Part shown: piece after piece, positions 1 to 6,667 of the stretch
How the letters are laid out: each line of letters begins with the position of its first letter
Position numbering within the stretch: the stretch's first letter is position 1
From: Bacteroidales bacterium
GTDB taxonomy: Bacteria; Bacteroidota; Bacteroidia; Bacteroidales; 4484-276
Reading direction: 5' to 3'
Assembly: GCA_018400545.1 (NCBI GenBank)
Contig: JAGYLT010000108.1
Location: forward strand, 1 to 7,443
Length of the DNA stretch: 7,443 bases
Made by a program: the position numbers and the translations under genes
Notes under the pieces: generated by a model
What the model was told of the DNA's origin: nothing
The model's database searches: none
The model's input: the letters and a program-made list of their open reading frames with translations, nothing else

Positions 1-1
1 C

Positions 2-925
2 GAAACCCGGGGTTATGTGCCTGCATTTACCGCTGTATTTTACCTGATGAATCATGCTGCCGAACACAACCTCTATCCGGTAGATCCGGGCATTTTGTAC
101 AATGGCATTGATACGGTTTATGTAAAGGATGTGCTTTCGTTTGATCAGATATCCGAATTCCTGAATATCCCCATTAATGATGTGAAGTTTCTAAACCCAT
201 CGTTTAAAAAGGAAATCATACCTGCCGATCCTGAAAATATTTATGTGCTCAGGCTGCCACGGGAATATGTGGGTGAATATGTTTCGAACGAAAAAGAAAT
301 CTATGCCTTTAAAACCAAAAAGGGCATCGAACGAGATAAACTGCTGGCTCAGATCGAACAGGCCAAAAGCCGAAACATTCATTACGTAAGGAGTGGTGAA
401 ACCCTTGGGCATATCGCCCGGCGATACCGTACATCGGTTTCAAACCTGAAAGCCTGGAACAACCTGCGTGGAACAACCATTTATCCGGGGCAAAAACTTA
501 CAGTGTATGCCAGCCCGGGAAGTGCTCCCTCCGGCAGTTCATCATCGGCCATTCAACGATCGGAAAACAGCAGCTACCATGTTGTGAGGAGCGGTGAAAA
601 CCTTGGCCTCATTGCGAAGAAATACAAATGCACAACCACCGATCTGAAAAACTGGAACAATCTGCGGAGCACAACCATTTATCCAAATCAAAAGCTGGTG
701 GTTTACAAGCCCGTCAATGAATCCCGGACGAAAACCGAAGTTGTGCAAACCGCTGATGGTGAAGTTAAATACCTCTATCATGTGGTGAAACGTGGTGATA
801 CACTTTGGGAAATAGCAAAACAATATGATGGTGTTACCGTTAATCAAATCAGGCAACTGAATAATATCACAAACAGCCGGAGGATCAAACCCGGCCAGAA
901 ATTGAAGGTTGCCGTCGTGAGTTAA
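2..925 (+). CDS. LysM-containing membrane-bound lytic transglycosylase (MltD-like), 3' part only
   Basis: This is the C-terminal part of a periplasmic or outer-membrane murein lytic transglycosylase, which cleaves the MurNAc-GlcNAc bond of peptidoglycan. The reading frame is open to the left edge. The first codons read ETRGYVPAF followed by an AVFYLMN helix, which is the end of the SLT/MltD catalytic domain, so the catalytic Glu lies outside the window. Numbering from the GTG at 17, residues about 33-81 look like a degenerate LysM-like module. Three clear LysM peptidoglycan-binding modules follow at about 121-164, 186-230 and 253-299, each with a YxVxxGxxLxxIA start and an IxPxQKLxV end. A Ser/Gly-rich linker lies at about 168-185. 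The GTG at 17 is an internal Val, not the start. The DUF4837 lipoprotein gene follows after 27 bases on the same strand, so co-transcription is likely. The family assignment is solid; the exact subfamily is inferred. Confidence 0.9.
   Translation, partial: ETRGYVPAFTAVFYLMNHAAEHNLYPVDPGILYNGIDTVYVKDVLSFDQISEFLNIPINDVKFLNPSFKKEIIPADPENIYVLRLPREYVGEYVSNEKEIYAFKTKKGIERDKLLAQIEQAKSRNIHYVRSGETLGHIARRYRTSVSNLKAWNNLRGTTIYPGQKLTVYASPGSAPSGSSSSAIQRSENSSYHVVRSGENLGLIAKKYKCTTTDLKNWNNLRSTTIYPNQKLVVYKPVNESRTKTEVVQTADGEVKYLYHVVKRGDTLWEIAKQYDGVTVNQIRQLNNITNSRRIKPGQKLKVAVVS
377..706 (+). repeat. Tandem LysM module duplication (modules 1 and 2)
   Basis: The first two LysM modules are about 65% identical in protein (28 of 43 aligned positions by eye) and share an exact 14-base stretch, acaaccatttatcc, at 473-486 and 671-684. 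The period is 198 bases, or 66 codons, so frame is kept. The third module at about 773-913 is clearly more divergent. This indicates a more recent internal duplication of one module with its linker. Confidence 0.75.
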
Positions 926-952
926 CCCAACATCAATCAAACAAGCAACATT

Positions 953-1984
953 ATGAAAAACTACAGAAAGCTTTTGCCTGTTTTTGCAATGGCGGTTTTT
1001 GGCATGTTTATTTTGAACGGTTGTGGGGATATCGATCGTGGAGGCATGCAGCCGTCAACCGGCGGAACCAACGAAATTATGGTGGTCACAAACAGCGAGG
1101 CCATGTGGAAAGGCCGTGTGGGCCAGGTCATTAAGAATTATTTTGGTGGCGAATTGGCCGGACTGCCACAATCGGAAGGGATGTTCTCGATGGCGCATAT
1201 TCCGGAAGATAACCTCTCGAAAATGCTCAAAATTCACCACAATGTTTTTATTGTGGATGTGAACAGTGAGTTTGAGGAACCCATCCTCGAAACGCGAAAA
1301 GATTTGTGGTCGAGCCCACAGCGCGTGGTTAAAATAACCGTTCCCGATGAAGAGACGTTTTTTAAGGAATTCGACGAAAACAAGGAAGCCTTTATCGAGT
1401 TGTTTCACGAAAACGAACGCCGACGGGTAAATGAAGCTTACGGAGCCATTGAGGATTTAAAGATCACCAATATGCTGAAGGAGGAATTTGATATCGACCT
1501 CCTGGTTCCCAAAAGCTTTTATGTGGCAACCAAAGAGCCTGATTTTGTCTGGCTGCGCCGTGAAGCTGAACGCTTTAGCCAGGCAATCCTGATCTATACC
1601 TATCCCTACACGGATACCATTGCTTTTAATTACGACCGGATCATTGAGATTCGTGATTCCATTACCAAAAAGTATATTCCGGGCCCTTCCGACGGGTCGT
1701 ATATGAAAATTGCCATGATAGAGCCGCCGGTCATCCGCAGGTTCGATCTTAACGATATGTTCGCAGTTGAGCTGCGCGGGCTGTGGGAACTTGAAGGCGA
1801 TTTTATGGGTGGCCCGTTCATTAATTTTACCGTGGTTGATGAACAGCATAATCGTGTGGTAACTGTGGATGGATACGTCTATAATCCGGGCAGGGATAAA
1901 CGTGATCTTGTTCGCCAGATCGAAGCATTGTTATACACCCTTTCATTTCCTGAAAAAGATCAGGAAAGCGCTTCCGTAGAATAA
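953..1984 (+). CDS. DUF4837 family lipoprotein
   Basis: The product is a 343-residue predicted lipoprotein of unknown function. The N-terminus has basic residues (K2, R5, K6), a hydrophobic stretch and a lipobox LNGC with the lipidated Cys at residue 24. It should therefore be exported, cleaved by signal peptidase II and anchored to a membrane. The region after the Cys reads GGTNEIMVVTNSEAMWKGRVG, then GLPQSEGMFSM. This matches my recollection of the start of DUF4837, a family found essentially in Bacteroidota. I see no catalytic motif. The body is mixed alpha/beta, with charged helices at about 130-175. The start at 953 is set by the signal peptide; no Shine-Dalgarno is visible, as is common in this phylum. 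It lies 27 bases after the LysM transglycosylase gene, so an envelope or peptidoglycan-related role is plausible but only inferred from position. Confidence 0.85.
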   Translation: MKNYRKLLPVFAMAVFGMFILNGCGDIDRGGMQPSTGGTNEIMVVTNSEAMWKGRVGQVIKNYFGGELAGLPQSEGMFSMAHIPEDNLSKMLKIHHNVFIVDVNSEFEEPILETRKDLWSSPQRVVKITVPDEETFFKEFDENKEAFIELFHENERRRVNEAYGAIEDLKITNMLKEEFDIDLLVPKSFYVATKEPDFVWLRREAERFSQAILIYTYPYTDTIAFNYDRIIEIRDSITKKYIPGPSDGSYMKIAMIEPPVIRRFDLNDMFAVELRGLWELEGDFMGGPFINFTVVDEQHNRVVTVDGYVYNPGRDKRDLVRQIEALLYTLSFPEKDQESASVE

Positions 1985-2015
1985 ATCTTTTCCATTCCGG
2001 ATTTGGCATTTTGTA

Positions 2016-2027
2016 TGATCCGGATCA
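2016..2027. promoter_or_regulatory. 12-bp perfect palindrome, possible operator
   Basis: TGATCCGGATCA is a perfect inverted repeat lying 31 bases after the DUF4837 stop and 80 bases before the holin-like gene start. A related ATTCCGGAT sits at 1994-2002. It could be a binding site for a dimeric regulator of the downstream two-gene unit, or chance. No transcription factor gene is nearby to support a specific call. Confidence 0.3.
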
Positions 2028-2032
2028 AATTT

Positions 2033-2056
2033 CAAAATCCCAATTTTGATTTTGGG
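2033..2056 (+). repeat. Overlapping short inverted repeats (alternative hairpins)
   Basis: CAAAAT at 2033-2038 pairs with ATTTTG at 2043-2048 (4-base loop). CAAAATC at 2033-2039 can instead pair with GATTTTG at 2048-2054, and CCCAA at 2039-2043 with TTGGG at 2052-2056. The stems are AT-rich and no long T-run follows, so this is at best a weak terminator for the upstream gene or a regulatory site for the next one. Confidence 0.3.
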
Positions 2057-2078
2057 TATGTGTTTCATCCCGAAACAT

Positions 2079-2086
2079 TATATTTA
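2079..2086 (+). promoter_or_regulatory. Candidate -7 box for the holin-like/PNPOx unit
   Basis: TATATTTA matches five of the six fixed positions of the Bacteroidota -7 consensus TAnnTTTG and lies 21 bases before the ATG at 2108. The nearest upstream TTTG (2051-2054) is 24 bases away, slightly more than the usual spacing, so the call is weak. Confidence 0.3.
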
Positions 2087-2107
2087 CAGCCACAAATCTT
2101 CAAGTTT

Positions 2108-2464
2108 ATGAATTTTATCATTAAAATTTTATTATCGTCCTTATCGGTGATGGTGGCTGCCTGGTTATTGTCCGGCGTGCTGATCGAAAACTATTTTACC
2201 GCTGTTATGGTTGCATTTGTGCTGGCCATTTTAAATATGATCCTGAGACCCATCCTGGTGATTTTAACCATTCCGATTACTATTTTGTCATTCGGAATAT
2301 TCCTGTTGGTGATCAATGCTTTGATTGCTCTGCTCGCCGATCGTATTGTGCCGGGTTTTGAAATTGTCAGTTTTTGGGCAGCCTTATGGTTCAGCCTGAT
2401 CGTTTCCATATTAAATTATTTAATCAATCTTGACGACAGTAAAAAAAGGAGGAACTACCGATGA
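2108..2464 (+). CDS. Small four-helix membrane protein, YvlD / phage holin 4_2 family
   Basis: The product is a 118-residue integral membrane protein with about four hydrophobic segments, at roughly residues 3-24, 27-47, 51-75 and 87-107, and a charged C-terminal tail (DDSKKRRNYR). The pattern AxVLAILNxxLRPILVILTIPITILSFGxF, then INAL, then VPGFxxxxFWAAL is the hallmark of PF04020, named after a mycobacteriophage holin but widespread as chromosomal YvlD-like proteins. Their function is poorly defined, and nothing here suggests a prophage. The frame is open further upstream to a TTG at 2003, but those 35 residues are not family-like and cover the palindromic non-coding region. The ATG at 2108 starts directly at the first membrane helix and gives the normal family length. 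Its stop overlaps the next gene's start (ATGA), indicating translational coupling. Confidence 0.85.
   Translation: MNFIIKILLSSLSVMVAAWLLSGVLIENYFTAVMVAFVLAILNMILRPILVILTIPITILSFGIFLLVINALIALLADRIVPGFEIVSFWAALWFSLIVSILNYLINLDDSKKRRNYR
2447..2452 (+). promoter_or_regulatory. Strong Shine-Dalgarno for the PNPOx-like gene
   Basis: AGGAGG lies 8 bases before the ATG at 2461, inside the last codons of the holin-like gene and after a run of seven A. It is the only near-consensus ribosome binding site I see in the window. It fixes the downstream start and fits coupled translation across the ATGA overlap. Confidence 0.75.
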
Positions 2465-2922
2465 AACCACGCATGTTGACCAACCCGCAGGAAGTGCTCG
2501 ACACCGCCGATAAAAGCGATGTTTGTTTTGTTTCGATGGCCACAAGCGATGGGATGCCTTATGTGGTGCCCATGAATTTTGGCCTGCTCGAGGACGTGAT
2601 TTATCTCCATTCTGCACAGACAGGCCGGAAGATCGATATCCTGAAAGAAAACCCGAAGGTGTGTGTATGCTTCACCAACAATCATAAACTGCGCTGGCAA
2701 AACGAGGGCGTTGCATGCAGTTACAGCATGAAATACCGCAGTATTCGTGCTTACGGTAAAGTGGAATTTATCAATGATTTTGATGCCAAGATCGATGCGC
2801 TGAATATCGTCATGCGAAAATATACAGGCAAGGATTTCGAATACAACGATCCATCCATCCGCGAGGTGCTTTGCTGGCGTGTGAATGTGGATAAGTGGGA
2901 AGGCCGGGTTTATGGCTATTAG
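2461..2922 (+). CDS. Pyridoxamine 5'-phosphate oxidase-like flavin-binding protein (NimA-like)
   Basis: The product is a 153-residue cytoplasmic split-beta-barrel protein of the PNPOx-like superfamily (COG3467, flavin-nucleotide-binding, related to NimA nitroimidazole resistance proteins). Supporting motifs are MPYVVPMNFG at 32-41, IYLHSAQTGRKIDIL at 47-61 (the usual flavin-phosphate contact region, with H50 in the position of the conserved family His), VCVCF at 67-71, YRSIRAYGKVE at 92-102 and the C-terminal VDKWEGRVYGY. Family members bind FMN or F420 as homodimers and reduce various substrates; the substrate cannot be read from sequence. Five Cys (22, 68, 70, 86, 138) are many for this size. 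The start is fixed by AGGAGG and the 4-base overlap with the holin-like gene. True pyridoxine oxidase (PdxH) is unlikely because the protein is short and lacks its substrate-binding C-terminus. Nitroimidazole resistance is not claimed. Confidence 0.85.
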   Translation: MKPRMLTNPQEVLDTADKSDVCFVSMATSDGMPYVVPMNFGLLEDVIYLHSAQTGRKIDILKENPKVCVCFTNNHKLRWQNEGVACSYSMKYRSIRAYGKVEFINDFDAKIDALNIVMRKYTGKDFEYNDPSIREVLCWRVNVDKWEGRVYGY

Positions 2923-3147
2923 CGTAGAATCAATCGCTATGAACCCCTGAATAAAACCGGATCATTTCCAAGGCACATTTGTCCTGGTCAAAATGCCGGC
3001 TTCATCATTTTTTATACCTTTTACGCCCATCTTGGTTTTTATGGAGTTCCGGTAAAGTTGTTCTTACCTGCGTGTTTTTCGTAAAACTACCATCGGATGT
3101 TATCCCTGATATCCTAAAAAATAGAGCAAATCCGATACATTCGTGTT
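2923..3147. other. Convergent intergenic region, no gene seen
   Basis: These 225 bases separate the ends of a plus-strand and a minus-strand gene. A weak hairpin is possible (GGCA at 2972-2975 and TTTG at 2978-2981 against CAAA at 2989-2992 and TGCC at 2994-2997, with a bulge and mismatch), followed about 10 bases later by a T6 run near 3008. It could be a poor terminator for the PNPOx-like gene. A 5-bp TAGCG/CGCTA stem spans the stop codon (2920-2939). No strong intrinsic terminator is visible in either direction. Confidence 0.4.
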
Positions 3148-5592
3148 TTACTCGTACCTCAAAGCATCAACAGGATTTCGGCTGGCAGCCATCCATGCAC
3201 GGTAAATTATGGTTAAGAGAGCCACCACCAGTGCTATCGTTCCCGAAATAAGGAAAGTCCACACATTGATTTGAATACGATAGGAAAAGTTGCTGAGCCA
3301 TGCATCCATAAAATACCATGCTGCAGGCCAGGCAATTACATTGGCCAGGAGCACCCAAACCAGGAATGATCTGGAAAGCAGCAAAACAATGCTTTCGCTG
3401 CTGGCTCCCATGGCTTTACGCACCCCGATTTCCTTAACGCGGCGTTGGGCAACAAAAATGGCGAGGCCAAACAGCCCCAGGCTGGCAATGAAAATAGCGA
3501 GCAGCGTGAAAACCACCAGTATGGTTTGCAGTTTTTCTTCGGCGTTGTAATAGGTACGCAGGTAATCGTTGATAAAAGAATAGTTGAATTGCAGTTCAGG
3601 GAAATGATCTTTCCAGGTTTTCTCAACAAAAGCTATGGCTTCCTGATCGGTGTTTTCTTTGTATCTGATGGTAATGCGGTTCATCCAGTTTTCGGCGAGG
3701 AAAATGGTGAGAGGCTCAATTTTATTTTTCAGCGATTGGAAATGAAAATCCTTCATCACGCCAACGATGGTGCCCGTGGCAGTTGAATCAATATTTTCCG
3801 CAATCCAGTCCACATGCCACTTATCCCCGATGGCTTCATTATAATCAAGATATCCTACCTTTTTTGCGGCGGCTTCGTTGATAATGACCTTGAAGTTTTT
3901 GTCGGTAGAAATCGCTTTATCGAAATTCCTTCCGGCCACAATATCAATCTGGTATGTGTTGATAAAATCGAAATCCACCGCAAAAAGCCGCGATAAGACC
4001 AGTTCTTTCTGCATGTCGGTTTCCCAGCCTGAGTCGGAATATTCGCGCTCGGCAGGCACTTTTTGTGAGGACGACACATCCAGGATAACCGGATTGCGTA
4101 ACAGGTCGGCCCTGAATGATTTAAACTTGTTTTCCACTTCATTGCTTTCTACGGGTAATACCATCAGATTTTCCTTATTGTAGCCCATATCCTTTTTTTG
4201 CATATAATCCATTTGCCTCAGGGCAGTCAGCGTGCCGATGATGAGCGCAATGGTGATGGAAAACTGGATGACCACCAACACCTGTCTGAACGAAAACCTG
4301 CTGTTTCCTTCATGCATTCTGCCTTTCAATACTTTGATGGGCCGGACTGCCGTGAGGTAAAATGCCGGGTACAATCCCGAAAGGAATCCGGTTCCAACCA
4401 CGATCAGCACGAGCAAAAGCAGTTTGTCAACATGCATAAATACAGAGGTTGACAGCGATTTGGCAGTAAGATCGTTGAAATAGGGTAGGGTGATGTTGAT
4501 GATAACCAGTGCGATAAAAAATGCCAGGATGGAAAGTAGCACCGACTCGCCGATAAATTGCCAGATGAGCGAATTTTTGGATGCGCCCACAGTTTTTCGG
4601 ATACCCACTTCCAGGGAGCGGTGGCCTGACTGTGCCGTTGAGAGACTCACAAAATTAAAGGCCGCGATGAGCAGGATCATAAATGCTACAGCCGTAAAAA
4701 TGTAAACGGTGTTAAAGTCGCCCTGCACCTCGATGTCCCACATCAGCCCCGAATTGAGGTGGATATCGGTGATATTGCGCAAAAGCAGGCGCATGCTGTC
4801 GTCAATTTCATCTTCATCCGAATTGATAAATTCCAGGTATGCAGGCAGTATTAGATCACGTATCAGCCCGTCCAGTTTGTTCTCAACAGCGTGGTTATCC
4901 GTTCCATCAGCAAGCAACACATAGGTATATAAATAATTGCTGATCCAGCTTGTGAGCCTGTCAGGTTCCCATTCGGCCTCCATGGTTGAGAAGGAGGCAA
5001 GGATTTCGAAATCAAAATGTTTGTTATGAGGCAGTTTTTTTAGTACGCCTGTAATTTTATAGGATACCAGTTCTCCGCCCCAGTCCACACGAAGTGTTTT
5101 GTTCATCGGGTCCTCATCACCAAAATACCTTTTTGCAGCAATATCAGAAAGTACCAGCGACTTTGGCTCTTTCAATGCAGTGCAGGGGTCTCCGGATTTC
5201 AGAGGAAAGGTGAACACATTCAGAAAGCTGGAATCCACATAATGAATTTGTTCGTCTATCCGGTTTTTATCAGTGCCTTCCACCGAAAGTGTAGTTGGAT
5301 TTACACGCACAAAGTTTATAACCTCCGGGTAATCTTTCATGATGGTCGGCCCGTACACACCACCTGTAACAGGCACCGTAAAGGATTGCCCTTCAAAGTT
5401 TATAAATCTTTCAACCCGGTAAATGTTTTCGGCGTTTTCGTGAAACTCATCGTAACTCAGCTCATCAAAAACCCACATGGCAATCATAATCGATGCGGCA
5501 AGTCCGATGGCAAGGCCGGTAAGATTGATGATTGAAAAAGCCCGGTGTCTGATCAGGTTTCGGATGGCAGTGGTAAGGTAGTTCTTAATCAT
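3148..5592 (-). CDS. ABC transporter permease, MacB/FtsX type with two FtsX domains
   Basis: The product is an 814-residue inner-membrane permease of the long Bacteroidota FtsX-like family. The order is: helix at about 21-43; MacB-type periplasmic domain at about 45-290; three helices at about 295-319, 345-370 and 390-413; a second-half start helix at about 435-457; a second periplasmic domain at about 475-685; and three final helices at about 690-715, 737-760 and 776-797. The FtsX signature occurs twice, EVGIRKTVGAS at 328-338 and EIGVRKAMGAS at 721-731, each just inside a membrane helix, and the protein ends in the typical NPVDALRYE. Such permeases pair with a separate cytoplasmic ATPase and act as mechanotransmission or efflux systems for lipoproteins, peptides or drugs; the substrate here is unknown. 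No ATPase gene is present in this window. The ATG is preceded by an A-rich AGAAAAAAG rather than a clear Shine-Dalgarno. The frame is intact throughout. Confidence 0.92.
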   Translation of the reverse strand: MIKNYLTTAIRNLIRHRAFSIINLTGLAIGLAASIMIAMWVFDELSYDEFHENAENIYRVERFINFEGQSFTVPVTGGVYGPTIMKDYPEVINFVRVNPTTLSVEGTDKNRIDEQIHYVDSSFLNVFTFPLKSGDPCTALKEPKSLVLSDIAAKRYFGDEDPMNKTLRVDWGGELVSYKITGVLKKLPHNKHFDFEILASFSTMEAEWEPDRLTSWISNYLYTYVLLADGTDNHAVENKLDGLIRDLILPAYLEFINSDEDEIDDSMRLLLRNITDIHLNSGLMWDIEVQGDFNTVYIFTAVAFMILLIAAFNFVSLSTAQSGHRSLEVGIRKTVGASKNSLIWQFIGESVLLSILAFFIALVIINITLPYFNDLTAKSLSTSVFMHVDKLLLLVLIVVGTGFLSGLYPAFYLTAVRPIKVLKGRMHEGNSRFSFRQVLVVIQFSITIALIIGTLTALRQMDYMQKKDMGYNKENLMVLPVESNEVENKFKSFRADLLRNPVILDVSSSQKVPAEREYSDSGWETDMQKELVLSRLFAVDFDFINTYQIDIVAGRNFDKAISTDKNFKVIINEAAAKKVGYLDYNEAIGDKWHVDWIAENIDSTATGTIVGVMKDFHFQSLKNKIEPLTIFLAENWMNRITIRYKENTDQEAIAFVEKTWKDHFPELQFNYSFINDYLRTYYNAEEKLQTILVVFTLLAIFIASLGLFGLAIFVAQRRVKEIGVRKAMGASSESIVLLLSRSFLVWVLLANVIAWPAAWYFMDAWLSNFSYRIQINVWTFLISGTIALVVALLTIIYRAWMAASRNPVDALRYE

Positions 5593-5870
5593 CTTTTTTC
5601 TGGTTATTCGGTTATTGAATCAGCGCTTTAGCAACAACCGTGCAAAGTGATATGAGGATGTTTAAAAACTTAATCATGAAGCCCTGAATGCTTTGTCAAT
5701 ATTGGGTTATGTCCAGTATTCAACAATATCGGCTTAGGCCAGATTTTGAGCATGGCAATCTTTAGATCTGTTCATTTTCGGCCATGAGGTGAACGGTTTT
5801 AAACGTCCTGGCTAATCAAAATGGCTTATGAATTGAAAATGCCTGTGTAAAGAAATGGTTGAGGAGGGTT
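5593..5870. other. Intergenic region upstream of the permease gene
   Basis: These 278 bases lie between two minus-strand genes, and I see no gene in them. Near-matches to the -7 box on the minus strand (TCACTTTG at 5643-5650 and TATTGTTG at 5721-5728) each have one mismatch in a fixed position and no well-spaced TTTG upstream, so I do not assign a promoter. The gap size suggests the permease gene has its own promoter rather than depending on readthrough from the DUF62 gene. No strong terminator for DUF62 is visible. Confidence 0.4.
5698..5720. repeat. 8-bp inverted repeat upstream of the permease gene
   Basis: AATATTGG at 5698-5705 pairs with CCAGTATT at 5713-5720 (one G-T pair, 7-base loop). 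A minor TATT/AATA repeat overlaps it at 5717-5728. No T-run follows on either strand, so it is more like a protein-binding site or a chance fold than a terminator. Confidence 0.35.
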
Positions 5871-6650
5871 TTATCTAAACTCGATTCTAACCGAATCATC
5901 AATCCTAAGGCCCAGGAGTCCGGCGGCATTTCCGGTGCTGACGGCGATTTCCAGGTGGCCGGTAGCATTGAAAAAGGCAAGTATCTCTCCGGGTGGGACA
6001 TCCTTGTAGGACTGGCTGATTTTGGAAACGCTGTAGCGTGAGGCCCCGAAGAAAATATTGAACGAACGTTTTTGCCCCACATCGTAAAACAACTTTCGGG
6101 TAATATTGGCGATCACATTTTCGTAATGGTCGATGTAAATCACATGGCCTTTGATGAGTTCCCCCGTTGTGACCGGCTTAAGTGGAATACGCTGCGTAAG
6201 GCTTTCACGCGGATGCCCGACCGCTTTGATGGGTTTTCCTTCTGCCAGGTGTTTGATTACCTTGATGAAGATATCATAGGTCGGGAAGGTGAAAGTATCG
6301 GTGTCCTGGATCATGTCGATTTCAAAAATCTGCTTTGGCGGATGATCAAAAATCAGGGAGAATAACCCATTATCGGCACCGATAAAATAATGATCATCGT
6401 ATTCCGCCACGATGTGGGGCATTTCGATTGTGGCATCTGCAAAAATATCAACCACATGAAAAGTGCCGGAGGGGAAGTTTTTATATGTGTTTCTCAGCAC
6501 AAACGAAGCACTGTTCAAATTGTAGGGTGGGATATTGTGGGCCACATCCACAATGGTCGATTCGGGGAGATGCGAGAGGATTTTGCCTTTTGCCATGGCA
6601 ATGTAATGATCTTTAAGTCCCCAGTCGGTTAATAATGTGATGATGGCCAT
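5871..6650 (-). CDS. SAM hydroxide adenosyltransferase (DUF62 / SAM hydrolase)
   Basis: The product is a 259-residue cytoplasmic protein of the DUF62 family, related to SAM-dependent fluorinase and chlorinase. Characterised non-halogenating members hydrolyse S-adenosylmethionine to adenosine and methionine. Family motifs in order are TLLTDWGLKDHYIAMAKG at 5-22, IVDVAHNI at 33-40, FPSGTFHVVD at 59-68, IGADNGLFSLI at 90-100, YDIFIKVIKHLAEG at 125-138, GHVIYIDHYENVIANI at 168-183 and NATGHLEIAVSTGNAAGLLGL at 228-248, giving a normal full length. The segment after VVD (68) reads IFADATIEMPH where classical members have PGVG followed by a conserved Arg. The Asp (D68) and His (H134) of the Asp-Arg-His triad appear kept but the Arg does not. 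I see nothing pointing to halogenation. The start ATG at 6650 sits 33 bases from a good -7 box and begins directly at the first family strand. It is divergent from phoH. Confidence 0.9.
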   Translation of the reverse strand: MAIITLLTDWGLKDHYIAMAKGKILSHLPESTIVDVAHNIPPYNLNSASFVLRNTYKNFPSGTFHVVDIFADATIEMPHIVAEYDDHYFIGADNGLFSLIFDHPPKQIFEIDMIQDTDTFTFPTYDIFIKVIKHLAEGKPIKAVGHPRESLTQRIPLKPVTTGELIKGHVIYIDHYENVIANITRKLFYDVGQKRSFNIFFGASRYSVSKISQSYKDVPPGEILAFFNATGHLEIAVSTGNAAGLLGLRIDDSVRIEFR

Positions 6651-6667
6651 AAATTGAAAATGATCCT

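Noticed and set aside
542..940. 132-codon minus-strand open frame inside the LysM gene
   Set aside because: It is antisense to conserved LysM modules and its apparent pattern mirrors the duplicated repeats on the coding strand.
1457..1849. 130-codon minus-strand open frame inside the DUF4837 gene
   Set aside because: It is fully antisense to a recognisable family gene, has no recognisable domain, and other antisense frames of similar length occur in this window.
1946..1967. 7-bp inverted repeat TTTCCTG/CAGGAAA as a terminator
   Set aside because: It lies inside the DUF4837 coding sequence before the stop and is not followed by a T-run.
2003..2107. 35-residue N-terminal extension of the holin-like protein from a TTG
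   Set aside because: The extension is not like the family, starts at a rare codon and covers palindromic non-coding DNA; the ATG at 2108 begins exactly at the first membrane helix.
2108..2464. Prophage lysis cassette because of the holin family name
   Set aside because: PF04020 proteins are common chromosomal YvlD-like proteins; no endolysin, integrase or other phage gene is nearby.
2979..3251. 90-codon plus-strand open frame across the convergent gap
   Set aside because: It overlaps the 3' end of the permease gene on the other strand, has no family-like sequence and no ribosome binding site; the overlap is best explained as the shadow of the real gene.
3445..3786. 113-codon plus-strand open frame inside the permease gene
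   Set aside because: It is antisense to conserved FtsX sequence and shows no recognisable domain or start signals.
5871..6650. Fluorinase or chlorinase activity
   Set aside because: Only the shared family fold is visible; nothing in the sequence or the neighbourhood points to halide use or a natural-product pathway.
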